Positions 1 to 6,887 of a stretch of 27,688 bases of DNA are shown piece by piece; the stretch's first letter is position 1, and each line of letters opens with the position of its first letter. The translations under genes were made by a program, and so were the position numbers. This DNA is from W1P20-047 sp045118335. GTDB taxonomy: Bacteria; Actinomycetota; Coriobacteriia; Coriobacteriales; Eggerthellaceae. The notes under the pieces were generated by a model. That model saw only the letters and a program-made list of their open reading frames with translations, did not search any database and was not told the DNA's origin. The stretch lies in the NCBI GenBank assembly GCA_045118335.1, contig JBGUXY010000087.1, positions 1 through 27,688 of the forward strand, read 5' to 3'.

Positions 1-7
1 CCCCCCG

Positions 8-38
8 CCCCCCCCCCCCCCGGGCCGCCGCTGCGGCC
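8..38. repeat. 14-C homopolymer followed by GC hairpin
   Basis: The window opens with C6-G-C14 (1-21). A perfect 6-bp stem follows: GGCCGC (23-28) and GCGGCC (33-38) around the loop CGCT. Long C tracts are prone to slippage or can mark an assembly edge; I cannot tell which applies here. No gene is visible at this end. Confidence 0.6.
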
Positions 39-39
39 A

Positions 40-128
40 ATCCTGGCGGCACGCTAGGCCCTCGTTTGCTCCGTCACAGCCCTTAAGGCTGCTCCTGCGC
101 AAGTCGGGCCTATCGCACTCGCCAGGAT
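40..128 (+). ncRNA. Possible structured RNA (nested dyads), family not recognised
   Basis: Three nested inverted repeats are visible: ATCCTGGCG (40-48) with CGCCAGGAT (120-128), TAGGCCC (55-61) with GGGCCTA (106-112), and an inner AGCC (78-81) with GGCT (87-90) around TTAA-containing sequence. Nested pairing over about 90 nt followed by a terminator-like hairpin (162-195) is what a structured RNA or leader looks like. I do not recognise a tRNA, 5S, tmRNA, SRP, RNase P, T-box or cobalamin-riboswitch signature. The strand is assumed from the terminator. It could simply be GC-rich intergenic sequence. Confidence 0.25.
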
Positions 129-161
129 CGCCCTCGCTGTCTGGTTTGGACCTGCGATATC

Positions 162-195
162 GAGGAGCCTCCTTTACCGGGGGCTCCTCTTGTTT
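162..195 (+). terminator. Rho-independent terminator-like hairpin
   Basis: GAGGAGCC (162-169) pairs perfectly with GGCTCCTC (182-189) around a 12-nt loop and is followed by TTGTTT (190-195). It would end a transcript coming from the left, either the nested-dyad element or a gene outside the window. Confidence 0.55.
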
Positions 196-203
196 CGGTC
201 ACC

Positions 204-267
204 TTGCCTTGCCCCTTGTTCCGGGCGCTGCGCGTACCGAAGTACGCTTGGCCCTAAGGCGAGGCAA
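204..267. other. Long imperfect hairpin with CGAA tetraloop
   Basis: From the tip outward: GCGTAC (232-237) with GTACGC (242-247) around CGAA, GGGC (223-226) with GCCC (251-254), CCTT (214-217) with AAGG (256-259), and TTGCC (204-208) with GGCAA (263-267). It sits in the roughly 460-nt stretch before the first convincing gene. That stretch has an open plus-strand frame from 146, but no plausible protein before residue 107 of that frame. Function unknown; it may be part of a structured leader. Confidence 0.35.
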
Positions 268-417
268 CCCAAGGCACCTGGGGCCGAACCGTCTCATCGA
301 TAAGCTTTTGCTGGACAAAACCTGGTCGTTGCGATTAACCTTGTGTTGTCTGATTGTGGGTCTAATCTGGGCTCCGTATCGTTTTGGGTTTTCGGGACGA
401 AATGGGCGAAGCTGGCG

Positions 418-423
418 TATAAA
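418..423 (+). promoter_or_regulatory. Candidate -10 box upstream of the small leader-like peptide gene
   Basis: TATAAA (418-423) lies 40 nt before the ATG at 464. At a 17-nt spacing the upstream hexamer is GGACGA (395-400), which is not a housekeeping -35. If the promoter is real, it may be weak or use an alternative sigma factor, for instance the one encoded at 980-1501. Confidence 0.3.
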
Positions 424-463
424 GAGCAGGAAGCATCCGCTGCGGTTTGAGGGGAGGCGGGAT

Positions 464-688
464 ATGGACGATCAGGGTTTCGAACACATGCTGGAACGGC
501 TGATGAAGCAAGACCTATCAGCTGGTACCGATGGTTTTCGAGATTTCCTGTTGAACCGCTGTCTGGCCGTGCTGGATGCGGACAGCAATGGCGTGCCCAT
601 CGATGATAGCTCTCTGGATCTCCTCGCTGCCGCCGGAGACCCAGATGCGATTCGTGGATTCGATGATCGATGGAATGATAGACTATAA
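464..688 (+). CDS. Small acidic leader-like peptide, candidate exporter substrate
   Basis: This encodes 74 residues. I chose the ATG at 464 because GGAGG (454-458) sits at the correct distance; the open frame continues upstream to 146 but has no comparable ribosome site and runs through hairpin sequence. The protein starts MDDQGFEHMLERLMKQDLS, has a helical middle (FRDFLLNRCLAVLD) and then DDSSLDLLAAAGD followed by a 16-residue tail rich in Asp and Arg. An acidic leader ending in a hydrophobic run plus Ala-Gly is the form cleaved by C39 peptidases, and such a peptidase is encoded at 2075-4291. The tail has no Cys, Ser or Thr, so a lanthipeptide or sactipeptide core is unlikely. It is closed by its own terminator (697-744), so it is a separate transcription unit. 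That it is a coding gene is likely; that it is the exporter's substrate is inference. Confidence 0.65.
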   Translation: MDDQGFEHMLERLMKQDLSAGTDGFRDFLLNRCLAVLDADSNGVPIDDSSLDLLAAAGDPDAIRGFDDRWNDRL

Positions 689-696
689 CTATGAAC

Positions 697-744
697 AAGA
701 AGGGACGGCCCCTGCTATGCGCATAACAGGAGCCGTCCCTTCTT
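697..744 (+). terminator. Strong hairpin terminator after the small peptide gene
   Basis: An 18-bp stem (697-714 with 727-744) has a single C/A mismatch (710/731) and a 12-nt loop. The left arm begins AAGAAGGGACGG and the right arm ends CCGTCCCTTCTT. It starts 9 nt after the stop codon of the small peptide gene, separating it from the sigma factor operon. The A-rich and T-rich ends would allow bidirectional termination. Confidence 0.75.
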
Positions 745-889
745 GTGTGCTCGAACAAGCAAGAAAAGCTTCCTGTTTGCCGCTTGCCTTTCGGAGGCGA
801 GACGTCTAGTTGCGCTCTCTCGTTAGATAGAACGAGTCCCTTATCGCGACCATCTTGCATCATGGCGGCGGGCAACGAGTTGGTCCCGT

Positions 890-923
890 TGCAATCCGAT
901 GATTGCATGGTGCGTGATACAAT
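890..923 (+). promoter_or_regulatory. Candidate sigma-operon promoter with upstream dyad
   Basis: An extended -10 (TG-A-TACAAT, -10 hexamer 918-923) lies about 57 nt before the sigma factor start. A perfect dyad, TGCAATC (890-896) and GATTGCA (901-907) with a 4-nt spacer, covers the place of the -35, so a regulator could bind there. The rest of 745-979 shows no gene or other clear signal. Confidence 0.35.
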
Positions 924-979
924 GCGCTTATCTATGTAGTGAGCTGGGAAGGCGCATCACGGGCACAAGATTGCGGCAT

Positions 980-1501
980 ATGGGTATGGAGCTTTCACCG
1001 AAAGAGAAAAGAGCGCGAGAACGCGAGTTCGAGCGGCTCTACCTGGAAAGCTTTGGAACCGTGTACGGTTACGTGCGCGCGAGGATGTCATGCGATGCCG
1101 ATGCCGAGGATGTGGTTGCCGAAGCGTATCTGAAAGCTGCCCGTTCGTTTGGGTCCTTCGACCCGACGCGTGCCAAGTTCAGCACCTGGGTTACCACTAT
1201 CGCCCGCAACTGCATGATCAGCCACTATCGCAAGGCACGTTCCCACGCAGCGCTAGACGATGTGCCGCAAGACGCATACGCTGTCAACGGTGGCCAGGAG
1301 GCGGTCGACGATATGCTGCTCGTGAAGAAGCTGCTTGCATGCCTTGACGATGACGAGCGGGAGTTGGTGGCTTGCAAGTATCATGAAGGCTTGCGCAACG
1401 TGGACATCGCGGCCAAGCTGGGCATGAATCCCTCTACGGTGTCGACGAAGCTGACGAGGGCCCTTTCCAAGATGCGTGAAGCCATGCAGAGGAGCGCGTG
1501 A
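980..1501 (+). CDS. ECF-like RNA polymerase sigma factor (sigma-70 regions 2 and 4)
   Basis: This 173-residue protein would direct RNA polymerase to a small set of promoters. From the ATG at 980, region 2 spans about residues 15-85, with AEDVVAEAYLKAARSFGSFD and FSTWVTTIARNCMISHYRK typical of -10 recognition. Region 4 spans about 110-170, with LLACLDDDERELVACKYHEG and a helix-turn-helix (NVDIAAKLGMNPSTVSTKL). Two-domain architecture and size fit the ECF group. No strong ribosome site is visible; ATG 986 or TTG 971 are alternatives. The stop overlaps the next start by one base (TGATG), so it is co-translated with the exporter genes. No separate anti-sigma gene is adjacent; the kinase domain of the protein at 6888-9653 could take that role, which is inference. 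Confidence 0.88.
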   Translation: MGMELSPKEKRAREREFERLYLESFGTVYGYVRARMSCDADAEDVVAEAYLKAARSFGSFDPTRAKFSTWVTTIARNCMISHYRKARSHAALDDVPQDAYAVNGGQEAVDDMLLVKKLLACLDDDERELVACKYHEGLRNVDIAAKLGMNPSTVSTKLTRALSKMREAMQRSA

Positions 1502-2013
1502 TGGCAGACGCTACGAGTTCGATATTCAACAAGAAGGCGACCGAGAAACTGCGCAGCCCCGATGACCTCGATAAATACGTTCGCGTCACGAATCCGAGCG
1601 TGTGGGTGGCCTTGATTGCATGCGTCGCACTGTTGGCCGGGCTTCTGGCTTGGGGCGTATTCGGGTCCGTTGCCACCAGCGTTACGGCTACCGGTGTGGT
1701 GGTCGACGACACGGCGATGTGCTTCCTGTCTGCCGACGATGTGGCAAAGGTGCACAAGGGCGATGCAGCTTATGTCGGTGGCGAGCAGATGTCGGTAGCC
1801 GATGTGGCTTCGGTGCCCAAGTCGCGTGAAGAAGCGGGCAAGATTCTGACAAACGATTATCTTGTGGCTACGCTCGTAAACGGCGACTGGGTTTATCAGG
1901 TGACTTTTGACGGTGACGTGTCAAACCTTGCGGAAGGCTCGCCGCTTTCCGTGAGCATCACGACCGAGCGCATTGCGCCCATAAGCCTGATTCTCGGAGG
2001 TGACGCACGATGA
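1501..2013 (+). CDS. NHLM-type exporter secretion protein (short HlyD-like membrane fusion protein)
   Basis: This 170-residue protein has a cytoplasmic start (SSIFNKKATEKLRSPDDLDKY), one membrane segment at about 35-57 (WVALIACVALLAGLLAWGVFG) and a beta-rich outer part (ATSVTATGVVVDD...). The phrase F-x-KKA-x-EKL-x-SP-x-x-LD followed by a helix ending in WGVFGS is what I know from secretion proteins of NHLM (nitrile hydratase leader microcin) bacteriocin systems. Those are usually around 400 residues; here the long coiled-coil middle is missing, as expected for a bacterium without an outer membrane, or as a reduced form. It probably links the ABC exporters to the outside. The start ATG 1501 follows GAGGAG (1490s) and overlaps the sigma stop. 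It ends in an ATGA overlap with the 22-codon mini-ORF. Confidence 0.75.
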   Translation: MADATSSIFNKKATEKLRSPDDLDKYVRVTNPSVWVALIACVALLAGLLAWGVFGSVATSVTATGVVVDDTAMCFLSADDVAKVHKGDAAYVGGEQMSVADVASVPKSREEAGKILTNDYLVATLVNGDWVYQVTFDGDVSNLAEGSPLSVSITTERIAPISLILGGDAR

Positions 2014-2078
2014 GCGCTATCGTCAGCTGGCAACGGCAATGTTTTGCGTCCTCGCGTGTTGGCGAAAGGCTGTCATGA
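2010..2078 (+). CDS. 22-codon mini-ORF coupled to both neighbours
   Basis: ATG 2010 overlaps the stop of the secretion protein gene (ATGA, 2010-2013), and its own stop TGA (2076-2078) overlaps the ATG of the C39 exporter gene (ATGA, 2075-2078). GGAGG at 1996-2000 is spaced 9 nt before its ATG, the best ribosome site in this junction. The peptide starts MSAIVSWQRQCF and ends SSRVGERLS; it is basic and has one Cys. It may be a tiny protein, or a translational coupler that delivers ribosomes to the exporter start. It resembles no family I know. Confidence 0.4.
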   Translation: MSAIVSWQRQCFASSRVGERLS

Positions 2079-4291
2079 CGAACAAAGCCGTCAAAGTTCC
2101 CCAGGTTATGCAAATGGAAGCGCTGGAATGCGGCGCCGCCTGCCTGTCGATGATTCTTGCCTACTATGGCCGCTGGGTGCCGTTGGAAAAACTGCGCGTG
2201 GATTGCGGCGTGTCCAGAGATGGCTCCAAGGCGTCGAACATCCTCAGAGCCGCTCGCTCCTACGGTCTTACTGCCAAGGGCATGACGTTTTCCACCAGCG
2301 CCCTGCGCAAGAAGGGCACGTTTCCCTGCATCCTGTTTTGGAATTTCAACCATTTCGTGGTGCTGCGAGGGTTCAGGGGCAAGAACGCTTTGCTAAACGA
2401 TCCAGGTCGCGGGCAGGTGAAAGTACCGATAGAGGAGTTCGACCAAAGCTTCACCGGCATCACGCTCGTGTTCGAGAAGACGGATGCCTTCGAGATGGGA
2501 GGCAGCAAACCCGACACTGTCAAGTTCGCTCGCAAACGCCTCGAAGGACTTGGGCTGCCCATCGCGTTTGTCATGCTCACGGCTGCGATAACATCGCTTG
2601 TGGCCATTGGCACGACATCGCTTGGCCAGGTGTTCATGGACCGGATACTCACTGGCGAAAACCCAGGCTGGCTCGTGCCGCTAACGGCGGTGATGCTGGT
2701 ATTGGCGTTGATTTCCGGTGTCGTGTCGGTGCTCAACGCCGTGTATCTTGTGGCGATCCAGGGGAAAATCGCAGTCGTTTCCTCGTCGCGTTTCATGCGA
2801 CATCTGCTGCACCTGCCCGTGGGGTTTTATGCGCAGCGCATGGTGGGCGACTTGCAGCAGCGGCAAAACATGAACGAGACCATCGCGTTTTCGCTGATAG
2901 GGCAGTTGGCGCCCGTGCTCATCAACATGGTGATGCTCGTGCTGTACCTGGCCGTGATGCTCAACTACAGCGTTTTGCTCACTGCGGTGGGATTGCTTAC
3001 CGTGTTCGTCAACGCGTTTTTGGCACGCTTCATTTCCAAGAAGCGCGTGAACATTGCGCGGGCGGGTGCCATGAATTCGGGCAAGCTCTATGCCACGACC
3101 GTGGGCGGCATCGAGATGATCGAGACCATCAAGGCCGCTGGTGCCGAGACGGGCTACTTCGGGCGTTGGGCCGGTTACCAAGCGGCAGTGAACGAAGCGT
3201 CTGTTCGCACGACGAGGCTAAACGAGTACTTGGGAATGGTACCTCAGCTAGTCGCCCAGGTTGCCAACATTGCCGTGCTCGTGCTGGGCATCTGGCTGAT
3301 CGTGGAAAACCAGTTCACGCCGGGTATGTTGCTTGCCTTCACGGGCTTTCTCGCGGCGTTCATGTCGCCTGTGACCCAGATGATCAACCTCGGCCAGACA
3401 CTGCAGGAGATGCAAACGCAGATGGAGCGCGTCGAGGATGTCATGCGCTATCCCGTGGACGTACCCGAAGGGCCGATTTCCCAAATGCAAGGCGACGAGA
3501 GCGCTTCACCTTCAGACGAAGGGGCCTTTTCTGCCCCCATCGTTTCCGTTCAAGATTTCGGGCGCGAAAAGCTGCGTGGGCAAGTTGACCTAAAAGGCGT
3601 GACATTTGGGTATTCGCCGTTGGAACCTCCGCTCATCGAAGGCTTCGACCTGCATTTGGAACCTGGGGAGTGGGTTGCGCTCGTAGGCGGCTCCGGCTGC
3701 GGGAAGTCCACGGTGGCAAAACTGGTCAGTGGTTTGTACGAGCCATGGGGTGGCGAAGTGATGTTCGATGGCGTGCCGTTGCGTGACGTTCCGCGTCCCA
3801 TATTGCGCGGATCGCTGGCGGTCGTCGACCAGGATATCGTGACCTTCGACGATACGGTGGCCGAAAACGTGAAGCTGTGGGATCGTTCCATCGAAGATTA
3901 CGAAGTCATACTGGCCTGCCGAGATGCAGACATTCACGATATCATCATCAGCCGCGAGGGCAGCTACTCGAGTCGCATGCTGCCAGGCGGGCGCAATTTC
4001 AGCGGTGGACAGCTCCAGCGCCTGGAAATCGCCCGCGTGCTTGCTCAGGACCCAACCGTGATCATCCTCGACGAGGCGACGAGCGCACTTGACGCTCAGA
4101 CCGAGGCCGAGGTCATCCGCCGCATCCGCAATCGCGGCATCACGTGCATTGTCGTGGCGCATCGGCTTTCCACCATTCGCGACTGCGACGAGATAATCGT
4201 GCTCGACGACGGCAAAGTCACAGAGCGCGGCACCCACTCCGAGCTCCTTGCCGCGAACGGCGCCTATGCGGAGCTGGTAAGGAACGACTAG
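2075..4291 (+). CDS. NHLM-type peptidase-containing ABC exporter (C39 peptidase, TMD, NBD)
   Basis: This is a 738-residue exporter that should remove leader peptides and pump out the product. Residues 8-135 are a C39 peptidase: Q13, Cys19 in LECGAACL, His93 in NHFVVLRGF and Asp109 in LLNDPGRG, so the catalytic set is intact. The transmembrane domain covers about 155-430. After an acidic linker (460-500) comes the nucleotide-binding domain, with Walker A GGSGCGKST (538-546), signature FSGGQ (642-646), Walker B VIILDE and H-loop His696. ATG 2075 is chosen because GAAAGG lies 6-7 nt upstream and the peptidase begins right after it; an in-frame GTG at 2000 would add 25 poor residues and sits on top of a ribosome site. 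Functional C39 domains imply a substrate with a GG/GA/AG-type leader. The gene is separated by one base from the next exporter gene. Confidence 0.9.
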   Translation: MTNKAVKVPQVMQMEALECGAACLSMILAYYGRWVPLEKLRVDCGVSRDGSKASNILRAARSYGLTAKGMTFSTSALRKKGTFPCILFWNFNHFVVLRGFRGKNALLNDPGRGQVKVPIEEFDQSFTGITLVFEKTDAFEMGGSKPDTVKFARKRLEGLGLPIAFVMLTAAITSLVAIGTTSLGQVFMDRILTGENPGWLVPLTAVMLVLALISGVVSVLNAVYLVAIQGKIAVVSSSRFMRHLLHLPVGFYAQRMVGDLQQRQNMNETIAFSLIGQLAPVLINMVMLVLYLAVMLNYSVLLTAVGLLTVFVNAFLARFISKKRVNIARAGAMNSGKLYATTVGGIEMIETIKAAGAETGYFGRWAGYQAAVNEASVRTTRLNEYLGMVPQLVAQVANIAVLVLGIWLIVENQFTPGMLLAFTGFLAAFMSPVTQMINLGQTLQEMQTQMERVEDVMRYPVDVPEGPISQMQGDESASPSDEGAFSAPIVSVQDFGREKLRGQVDLKGVTFGYSPLEPPLIEGFDLHLEPGEWVALVGGSGCGKSTVAKLVSGLYEPWGGEVMFDGVPLRDVPRPILRGSLAVVDQDIVTFDDTVAENVKLWDRSIEDYEVILACRDADIHDIIISREGSYSSRMLPGGRNFSGGQLQRLEIARVLAQDPTVIILDEATSALDAQTEAEVIRRIRNRGITCIVVAHRLSTIRDCDEIIVLDDGKVTERGTHSELLAANGAYAELVRND

Positions 4292-4292
4292 A

Positions 4293-6482
4293 TTGAAGTG
4301 GATGGAATCACAGATCGAAACGCGCGCGAGGCTCGACGCCGAGTTGACCGAACGCGCCTATGCCGAACTGGCCTTCAGCGTGAGCGAACCTGCCAGGTTG
4401 TCTCGGTTTGCCGTCGATGACGTCGAGCAGGCCGATGGCGCGGTGCGTTCGTGCCTTGCCTACATCGGCGTGTCGCCGGGAATGGTTCCAGAGGGCGTGC
4501 GGGATATCGAAGAGCGCATCGACTGGTTTTGCCGTCCCACCGGCACGATGCGACGCACCGTCCGACTTGACGAGGGCTGGCATACCAGAGCCTTTGGGGC
4601 AATGCTGGGCAGTCTCGACACTGGCGAAGCCATTGCCTTGTTGCCGCGCGGCGTGCATGGGTATTACTACCTGGAGCCAGGTACTGGACGCAAGGTGAAG
4701 GTGACGCGCGAAGTTGCCAAACATATCGACAAGAGCGCGATGATGTTCTACCTGCCGTTGCCAGCCAAGCCATGCAACATACGCGATTTGGTGACGTTCA
4801 TATTTCGCATATTCGATCGCAGCGACTACCTGCTCGTGCTCGTGGCTGCCTTGGCCGTGACGCTCATCGGCCTTGCGCCTGCCTGGGCGAACCAGGTGGC
4901 CTTCAGCGTGGTGGCTCCCTCTGGCCAAGCGGGACTCATCCTGCCCATCGCGGCGCTTCTGCTGGGCGTGGCGGTTTCCACGGCACTTATCGGCACGTGC
5001 CGCAACCTGGTGATGGCGCGGGTTTCGACCAAGCTCAACGTGGTCGTCGAAGCGGCAGCCTTCGCGCGCATCTTGTCGTTACCGACTTCGTTTTTCAAGC
5101 AGTATTCATCGGGCGATTTGGCCAACCGCATTTCCAATGTCACCAACTTGTCGTCCCAGATCGCATCGATTATGCTCGGCACCGGATTGTCGGCGGCTCT
5201 TTCGCTTGTCTACATCGTGCAGATTGGCGCGTATGCTCCGGCTCTTGCGATACCTGCGCTGGTCATAGCCTTGGTGCAAATTGCACTCACGGCCGCGATG
5301 ACGTTTGCCACCATGCGCTACGTGCAAGATACGCTGTTGGCTAACACCAAGCTCTCGGGCGTGGTGACGGCGCTTTTGAACGGCATTCAGAAGATCAAGC
5401 TCGCAGGAGCCGAGGATCGCGCTTTCGCGAAATGGGCGCATGGCTACGCAGAGTACGCCCGTGCCGCCTACAACCGCCCGGCGGTTTTACGGGCGTTGCC
5501 TGCGCTCGTTGGCTTCGTTGGGGTATTGGGAAACATCGCCATCTACTACCTGGCGGGGACCACGGGGGTGACGGTTGCCAACTATATGGCGTTCAACGCG
5601 GCTTATGGCCAGGTTACCGCAGCCATCATGGCGCTTGCTGGCGTTGCTGGGCAGGTTGCTCAGGTTAACCCCATGCTCGATATGGTGGCTCCCATCCTGG
5701 AGGCTACCCCCGAAACCGCCGAAGACAAGCCGTCCGTCGAATCGCTGAACGGAGTCATCGAGGTTTCGGGCGTGTCGTTTCGCTACGACGAGAACGCTCC
5801 CTACGTCTTGCGCGACCTTTCCTTCAAGGTGAGGCCGGGAGAATACGTGGCGCTCGTGGGCAAGAGCGGTTGCGGCAAATCCACCATCATGCGCCTGCTG
5901 CTGGGTTTCGAGGCTCCCGAACGTGGCTCGATATTCTATGGCCCTCATGACGTATCGAAGGTAGACCTGCGCAGCCTGCGAAACCACATCGGCGTGGTGA
6001 TGCAGAACGGGAAGCTCTTCATGGGCGACATAGCCAGCAACATCACGATATCAACTCCCACCGCAACCCTCGACGACGCATGGGAGGCAGCCGAGATTGC
6101 AGGCATCGCTGACGATATCCGCAAGATGCCCATGGGTATGCAGACCCTGGTGACCGAAGGTGGTGGTGGGGTTTCCGGCGGCCAACGTCAGCGTCTGATG
6201 ATAGCCAGGGCAGTATGCGGCAAGAGGCGGATCTTGATGTTGGACGAGGCCACGAGTGCACTGGACAACGTCACGCAAAAACACGTTGCCGATTCGCTCG
6301 ATGCGCTGAAGTGCACGCGTCTTGTGGTTGCGCATCGGCTTTCCACCGTGCGCCATTGCGACCGCATCCTGGTGGTCGACGAAGGCAGGATTGCCGAGGA
6401 AGGTACTTTCGAGGAACTCATAGCGAACAACGGCATTTTTGCCGAGCTGGTAGAGCGGCAGCGGCTCGACAATGAAGGATAA
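4293..6482 (+). CDS. NHLM-type ABC exporter, permease/ATPase with N-terminal accessory domain
   Basis: This 729-residue protein starts at TTG 4293; AAGGA (4279-4283) is spaced correctly for it and too far from the in-frame ATG at 4302. Residues 1-165 form a soluble domain (WHTRAFGAMLG, GEAIALLPRGVHGYYYLEPGTG, MMFYLPLPAKP) typical of the second ABC protein of NHLM systems. Six membrane helices fall in about 175-455. The ATPase domain has Walker A GKSGCGKST (523-531), Q-loop QNGKLF, signature VSGGQ (627-631), Walker B ILMLDE and H-loop His681. All ATPase motifs are intact. With the C39 exporter it probably forms a heterodimer or paired pump, as this pair always travels together in NHLM loci. 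It lacks a peptidase domain of its own. Confidence 0.88.
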   Translation: MKWMESQIETRARLDAELTERAYAELAFSVSEPARLSRFAVDDVEQADGAVRSCLAYIGVSPGMVPEGVRDIEERIDWFCRPTGTMRRTVRLDEGWHTRAFGAMLGSLDTGEAIALLPRGVHGYYYLEPGTGRKVKVTREVAKHIDKSAMMFYLPLPAKPCNIRDLVTFIFRIFDRSDYLLVLVAALAVTLIGLAPAWANQVAFSVVAPSGQAGLILPIAALLLGVAVSTALIGTCRNLVMARVSTKLNVVVEAAAFARILSLPTSFFKQYSSGDLANRISNVTNLSSQIASIMLGTGLSAALSLVYIVQIGAYAPALAIPALVIALVQIALTAAMTFATMRYVQDTLLANTKLSGVVTALLNGIQKIKLAGAEDRAFAKWAHGYAEYARAAYNRPAVLRALPALVGFVGVLGNIAIYYLAGTTGVTVANYMAFNAAYGQVTAAIMALAGVAGQVAQVNPMLDMVAPILEATPETAEDKPSVESLNGVIEVSGVSFRYDENAPYVLRDLSFKVRPGEYVALVGKSGCGKSTIMRLLLGFEAPERGSIFYGPHDVSKVDLRSLRNHIGVVMQNGKLFMGDIASNITISTPTATLDDAWEAAEIAGIADDIRKMPMGMQTLVTEGGGGVSGGQRQRLMIARAVCGKRRILMLDEATSALDNVTQKHVADSLDALKCTRLVVAHRLSTVRHCDRILVVDEGRIAEEGTFEELIANNGIFAELVERQRLDNEG

Positions 6483-6564
6483 TGGCCAAATCGGCTATAC
6501 TTGTCGAAACCATCATCGCTAGTTTGGGCGGCGAAGAGTTCGGGTCTTCGGATAGGAGCGGAGC

Positions 6565-6870
6565 ATGGAGATCAAGACGAGCGTCGATGACAACAAGGCA
6601 ACAATCGAAATAGCGGGCAAGCTCACCGTGAACACGTCGCCGGATTTGAGCGCAGCGGTGGAACAGCTTCCCGAGAATGTATGCAATATCGACGTTGACT
6701 TGGCGAATGTGGACTATATTGCGTCGGCAGGGTTGCGCGTGCTCGTGGCTGCAGACAAGCTGGCTGTGAAACGCGGTGGGCGGATTCGTTTGCTTAACCC
6801 CACGAGCGAGGTCATGGAAGTGTTCGACATGACGGGTCTTTCCGAAGTTTTCTCGATCGAATACTCGTAG
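6565..6870 (+). CDS. STAS-domain anti-sigma factor antagonist (SpoIIAA/RsbV-like)
   Basis: This 101-residue protein is a single STAS domain. The regulatory loop reads VDYIASAGLRVL, with Ser54 at the position phosphorylated in SpoIIAA/RsbV, and the C-terminal part (LLNPTSEVMEVFDMTGLSEVFSI) matches the usual helix-strand order. The start ATG 6565 follows GGAG (6556-6559). In this family the unphosphorylated form captures an anti-sigma kinase, and the kinase inactivates it by phosphorylation; a PP2C phosphatase resets it. Both partner activities are encoded in the next gene, 17 nt downstream. The 82-nt gap before this gene has a TATACT motif near 6494 that might be an internal promoter. Confidence 0.9.
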   Translation: MEIKTSVDDNKATIEIAGKLTVNTSPDLSAAVEQLPENVCNIDVDLANVDYIASAGLRVLVAADKLAVKRGGRIRLLNPTSEVMEVFDMTGLSEVFSIEYS

Positions 6871-6887
6871 CCAGTGGGTAGATAACC

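Noticed and set aside
1..300. Cobalamin riboswitch, T-box, tmRNA or RNase P RNA
   Set aside because: I looked for their conserved cores and did not find them; only unassigned dyads can be supported.
146..463. Upstream extension of the small peptide gene to codon 146
   Set aside because: The frame crosses two strong hairpins, gives unordered basic sequence and lacks a ribosome site; ATG 464 has GGAGG.
691..726. 11-codon ORF (MNKKGRPLLCA)
   Set aside because: It lies in the terminator stem and loop after the peptide gene; no ribosome site.
2000..2074. GTG 2000 as start of the C39 exporter
   Set aside because: The codon directly adjoins GGAGG, leaving no spacing, and the 25 added residues precede the normal C39 start; ATG 2075 has a proper site.
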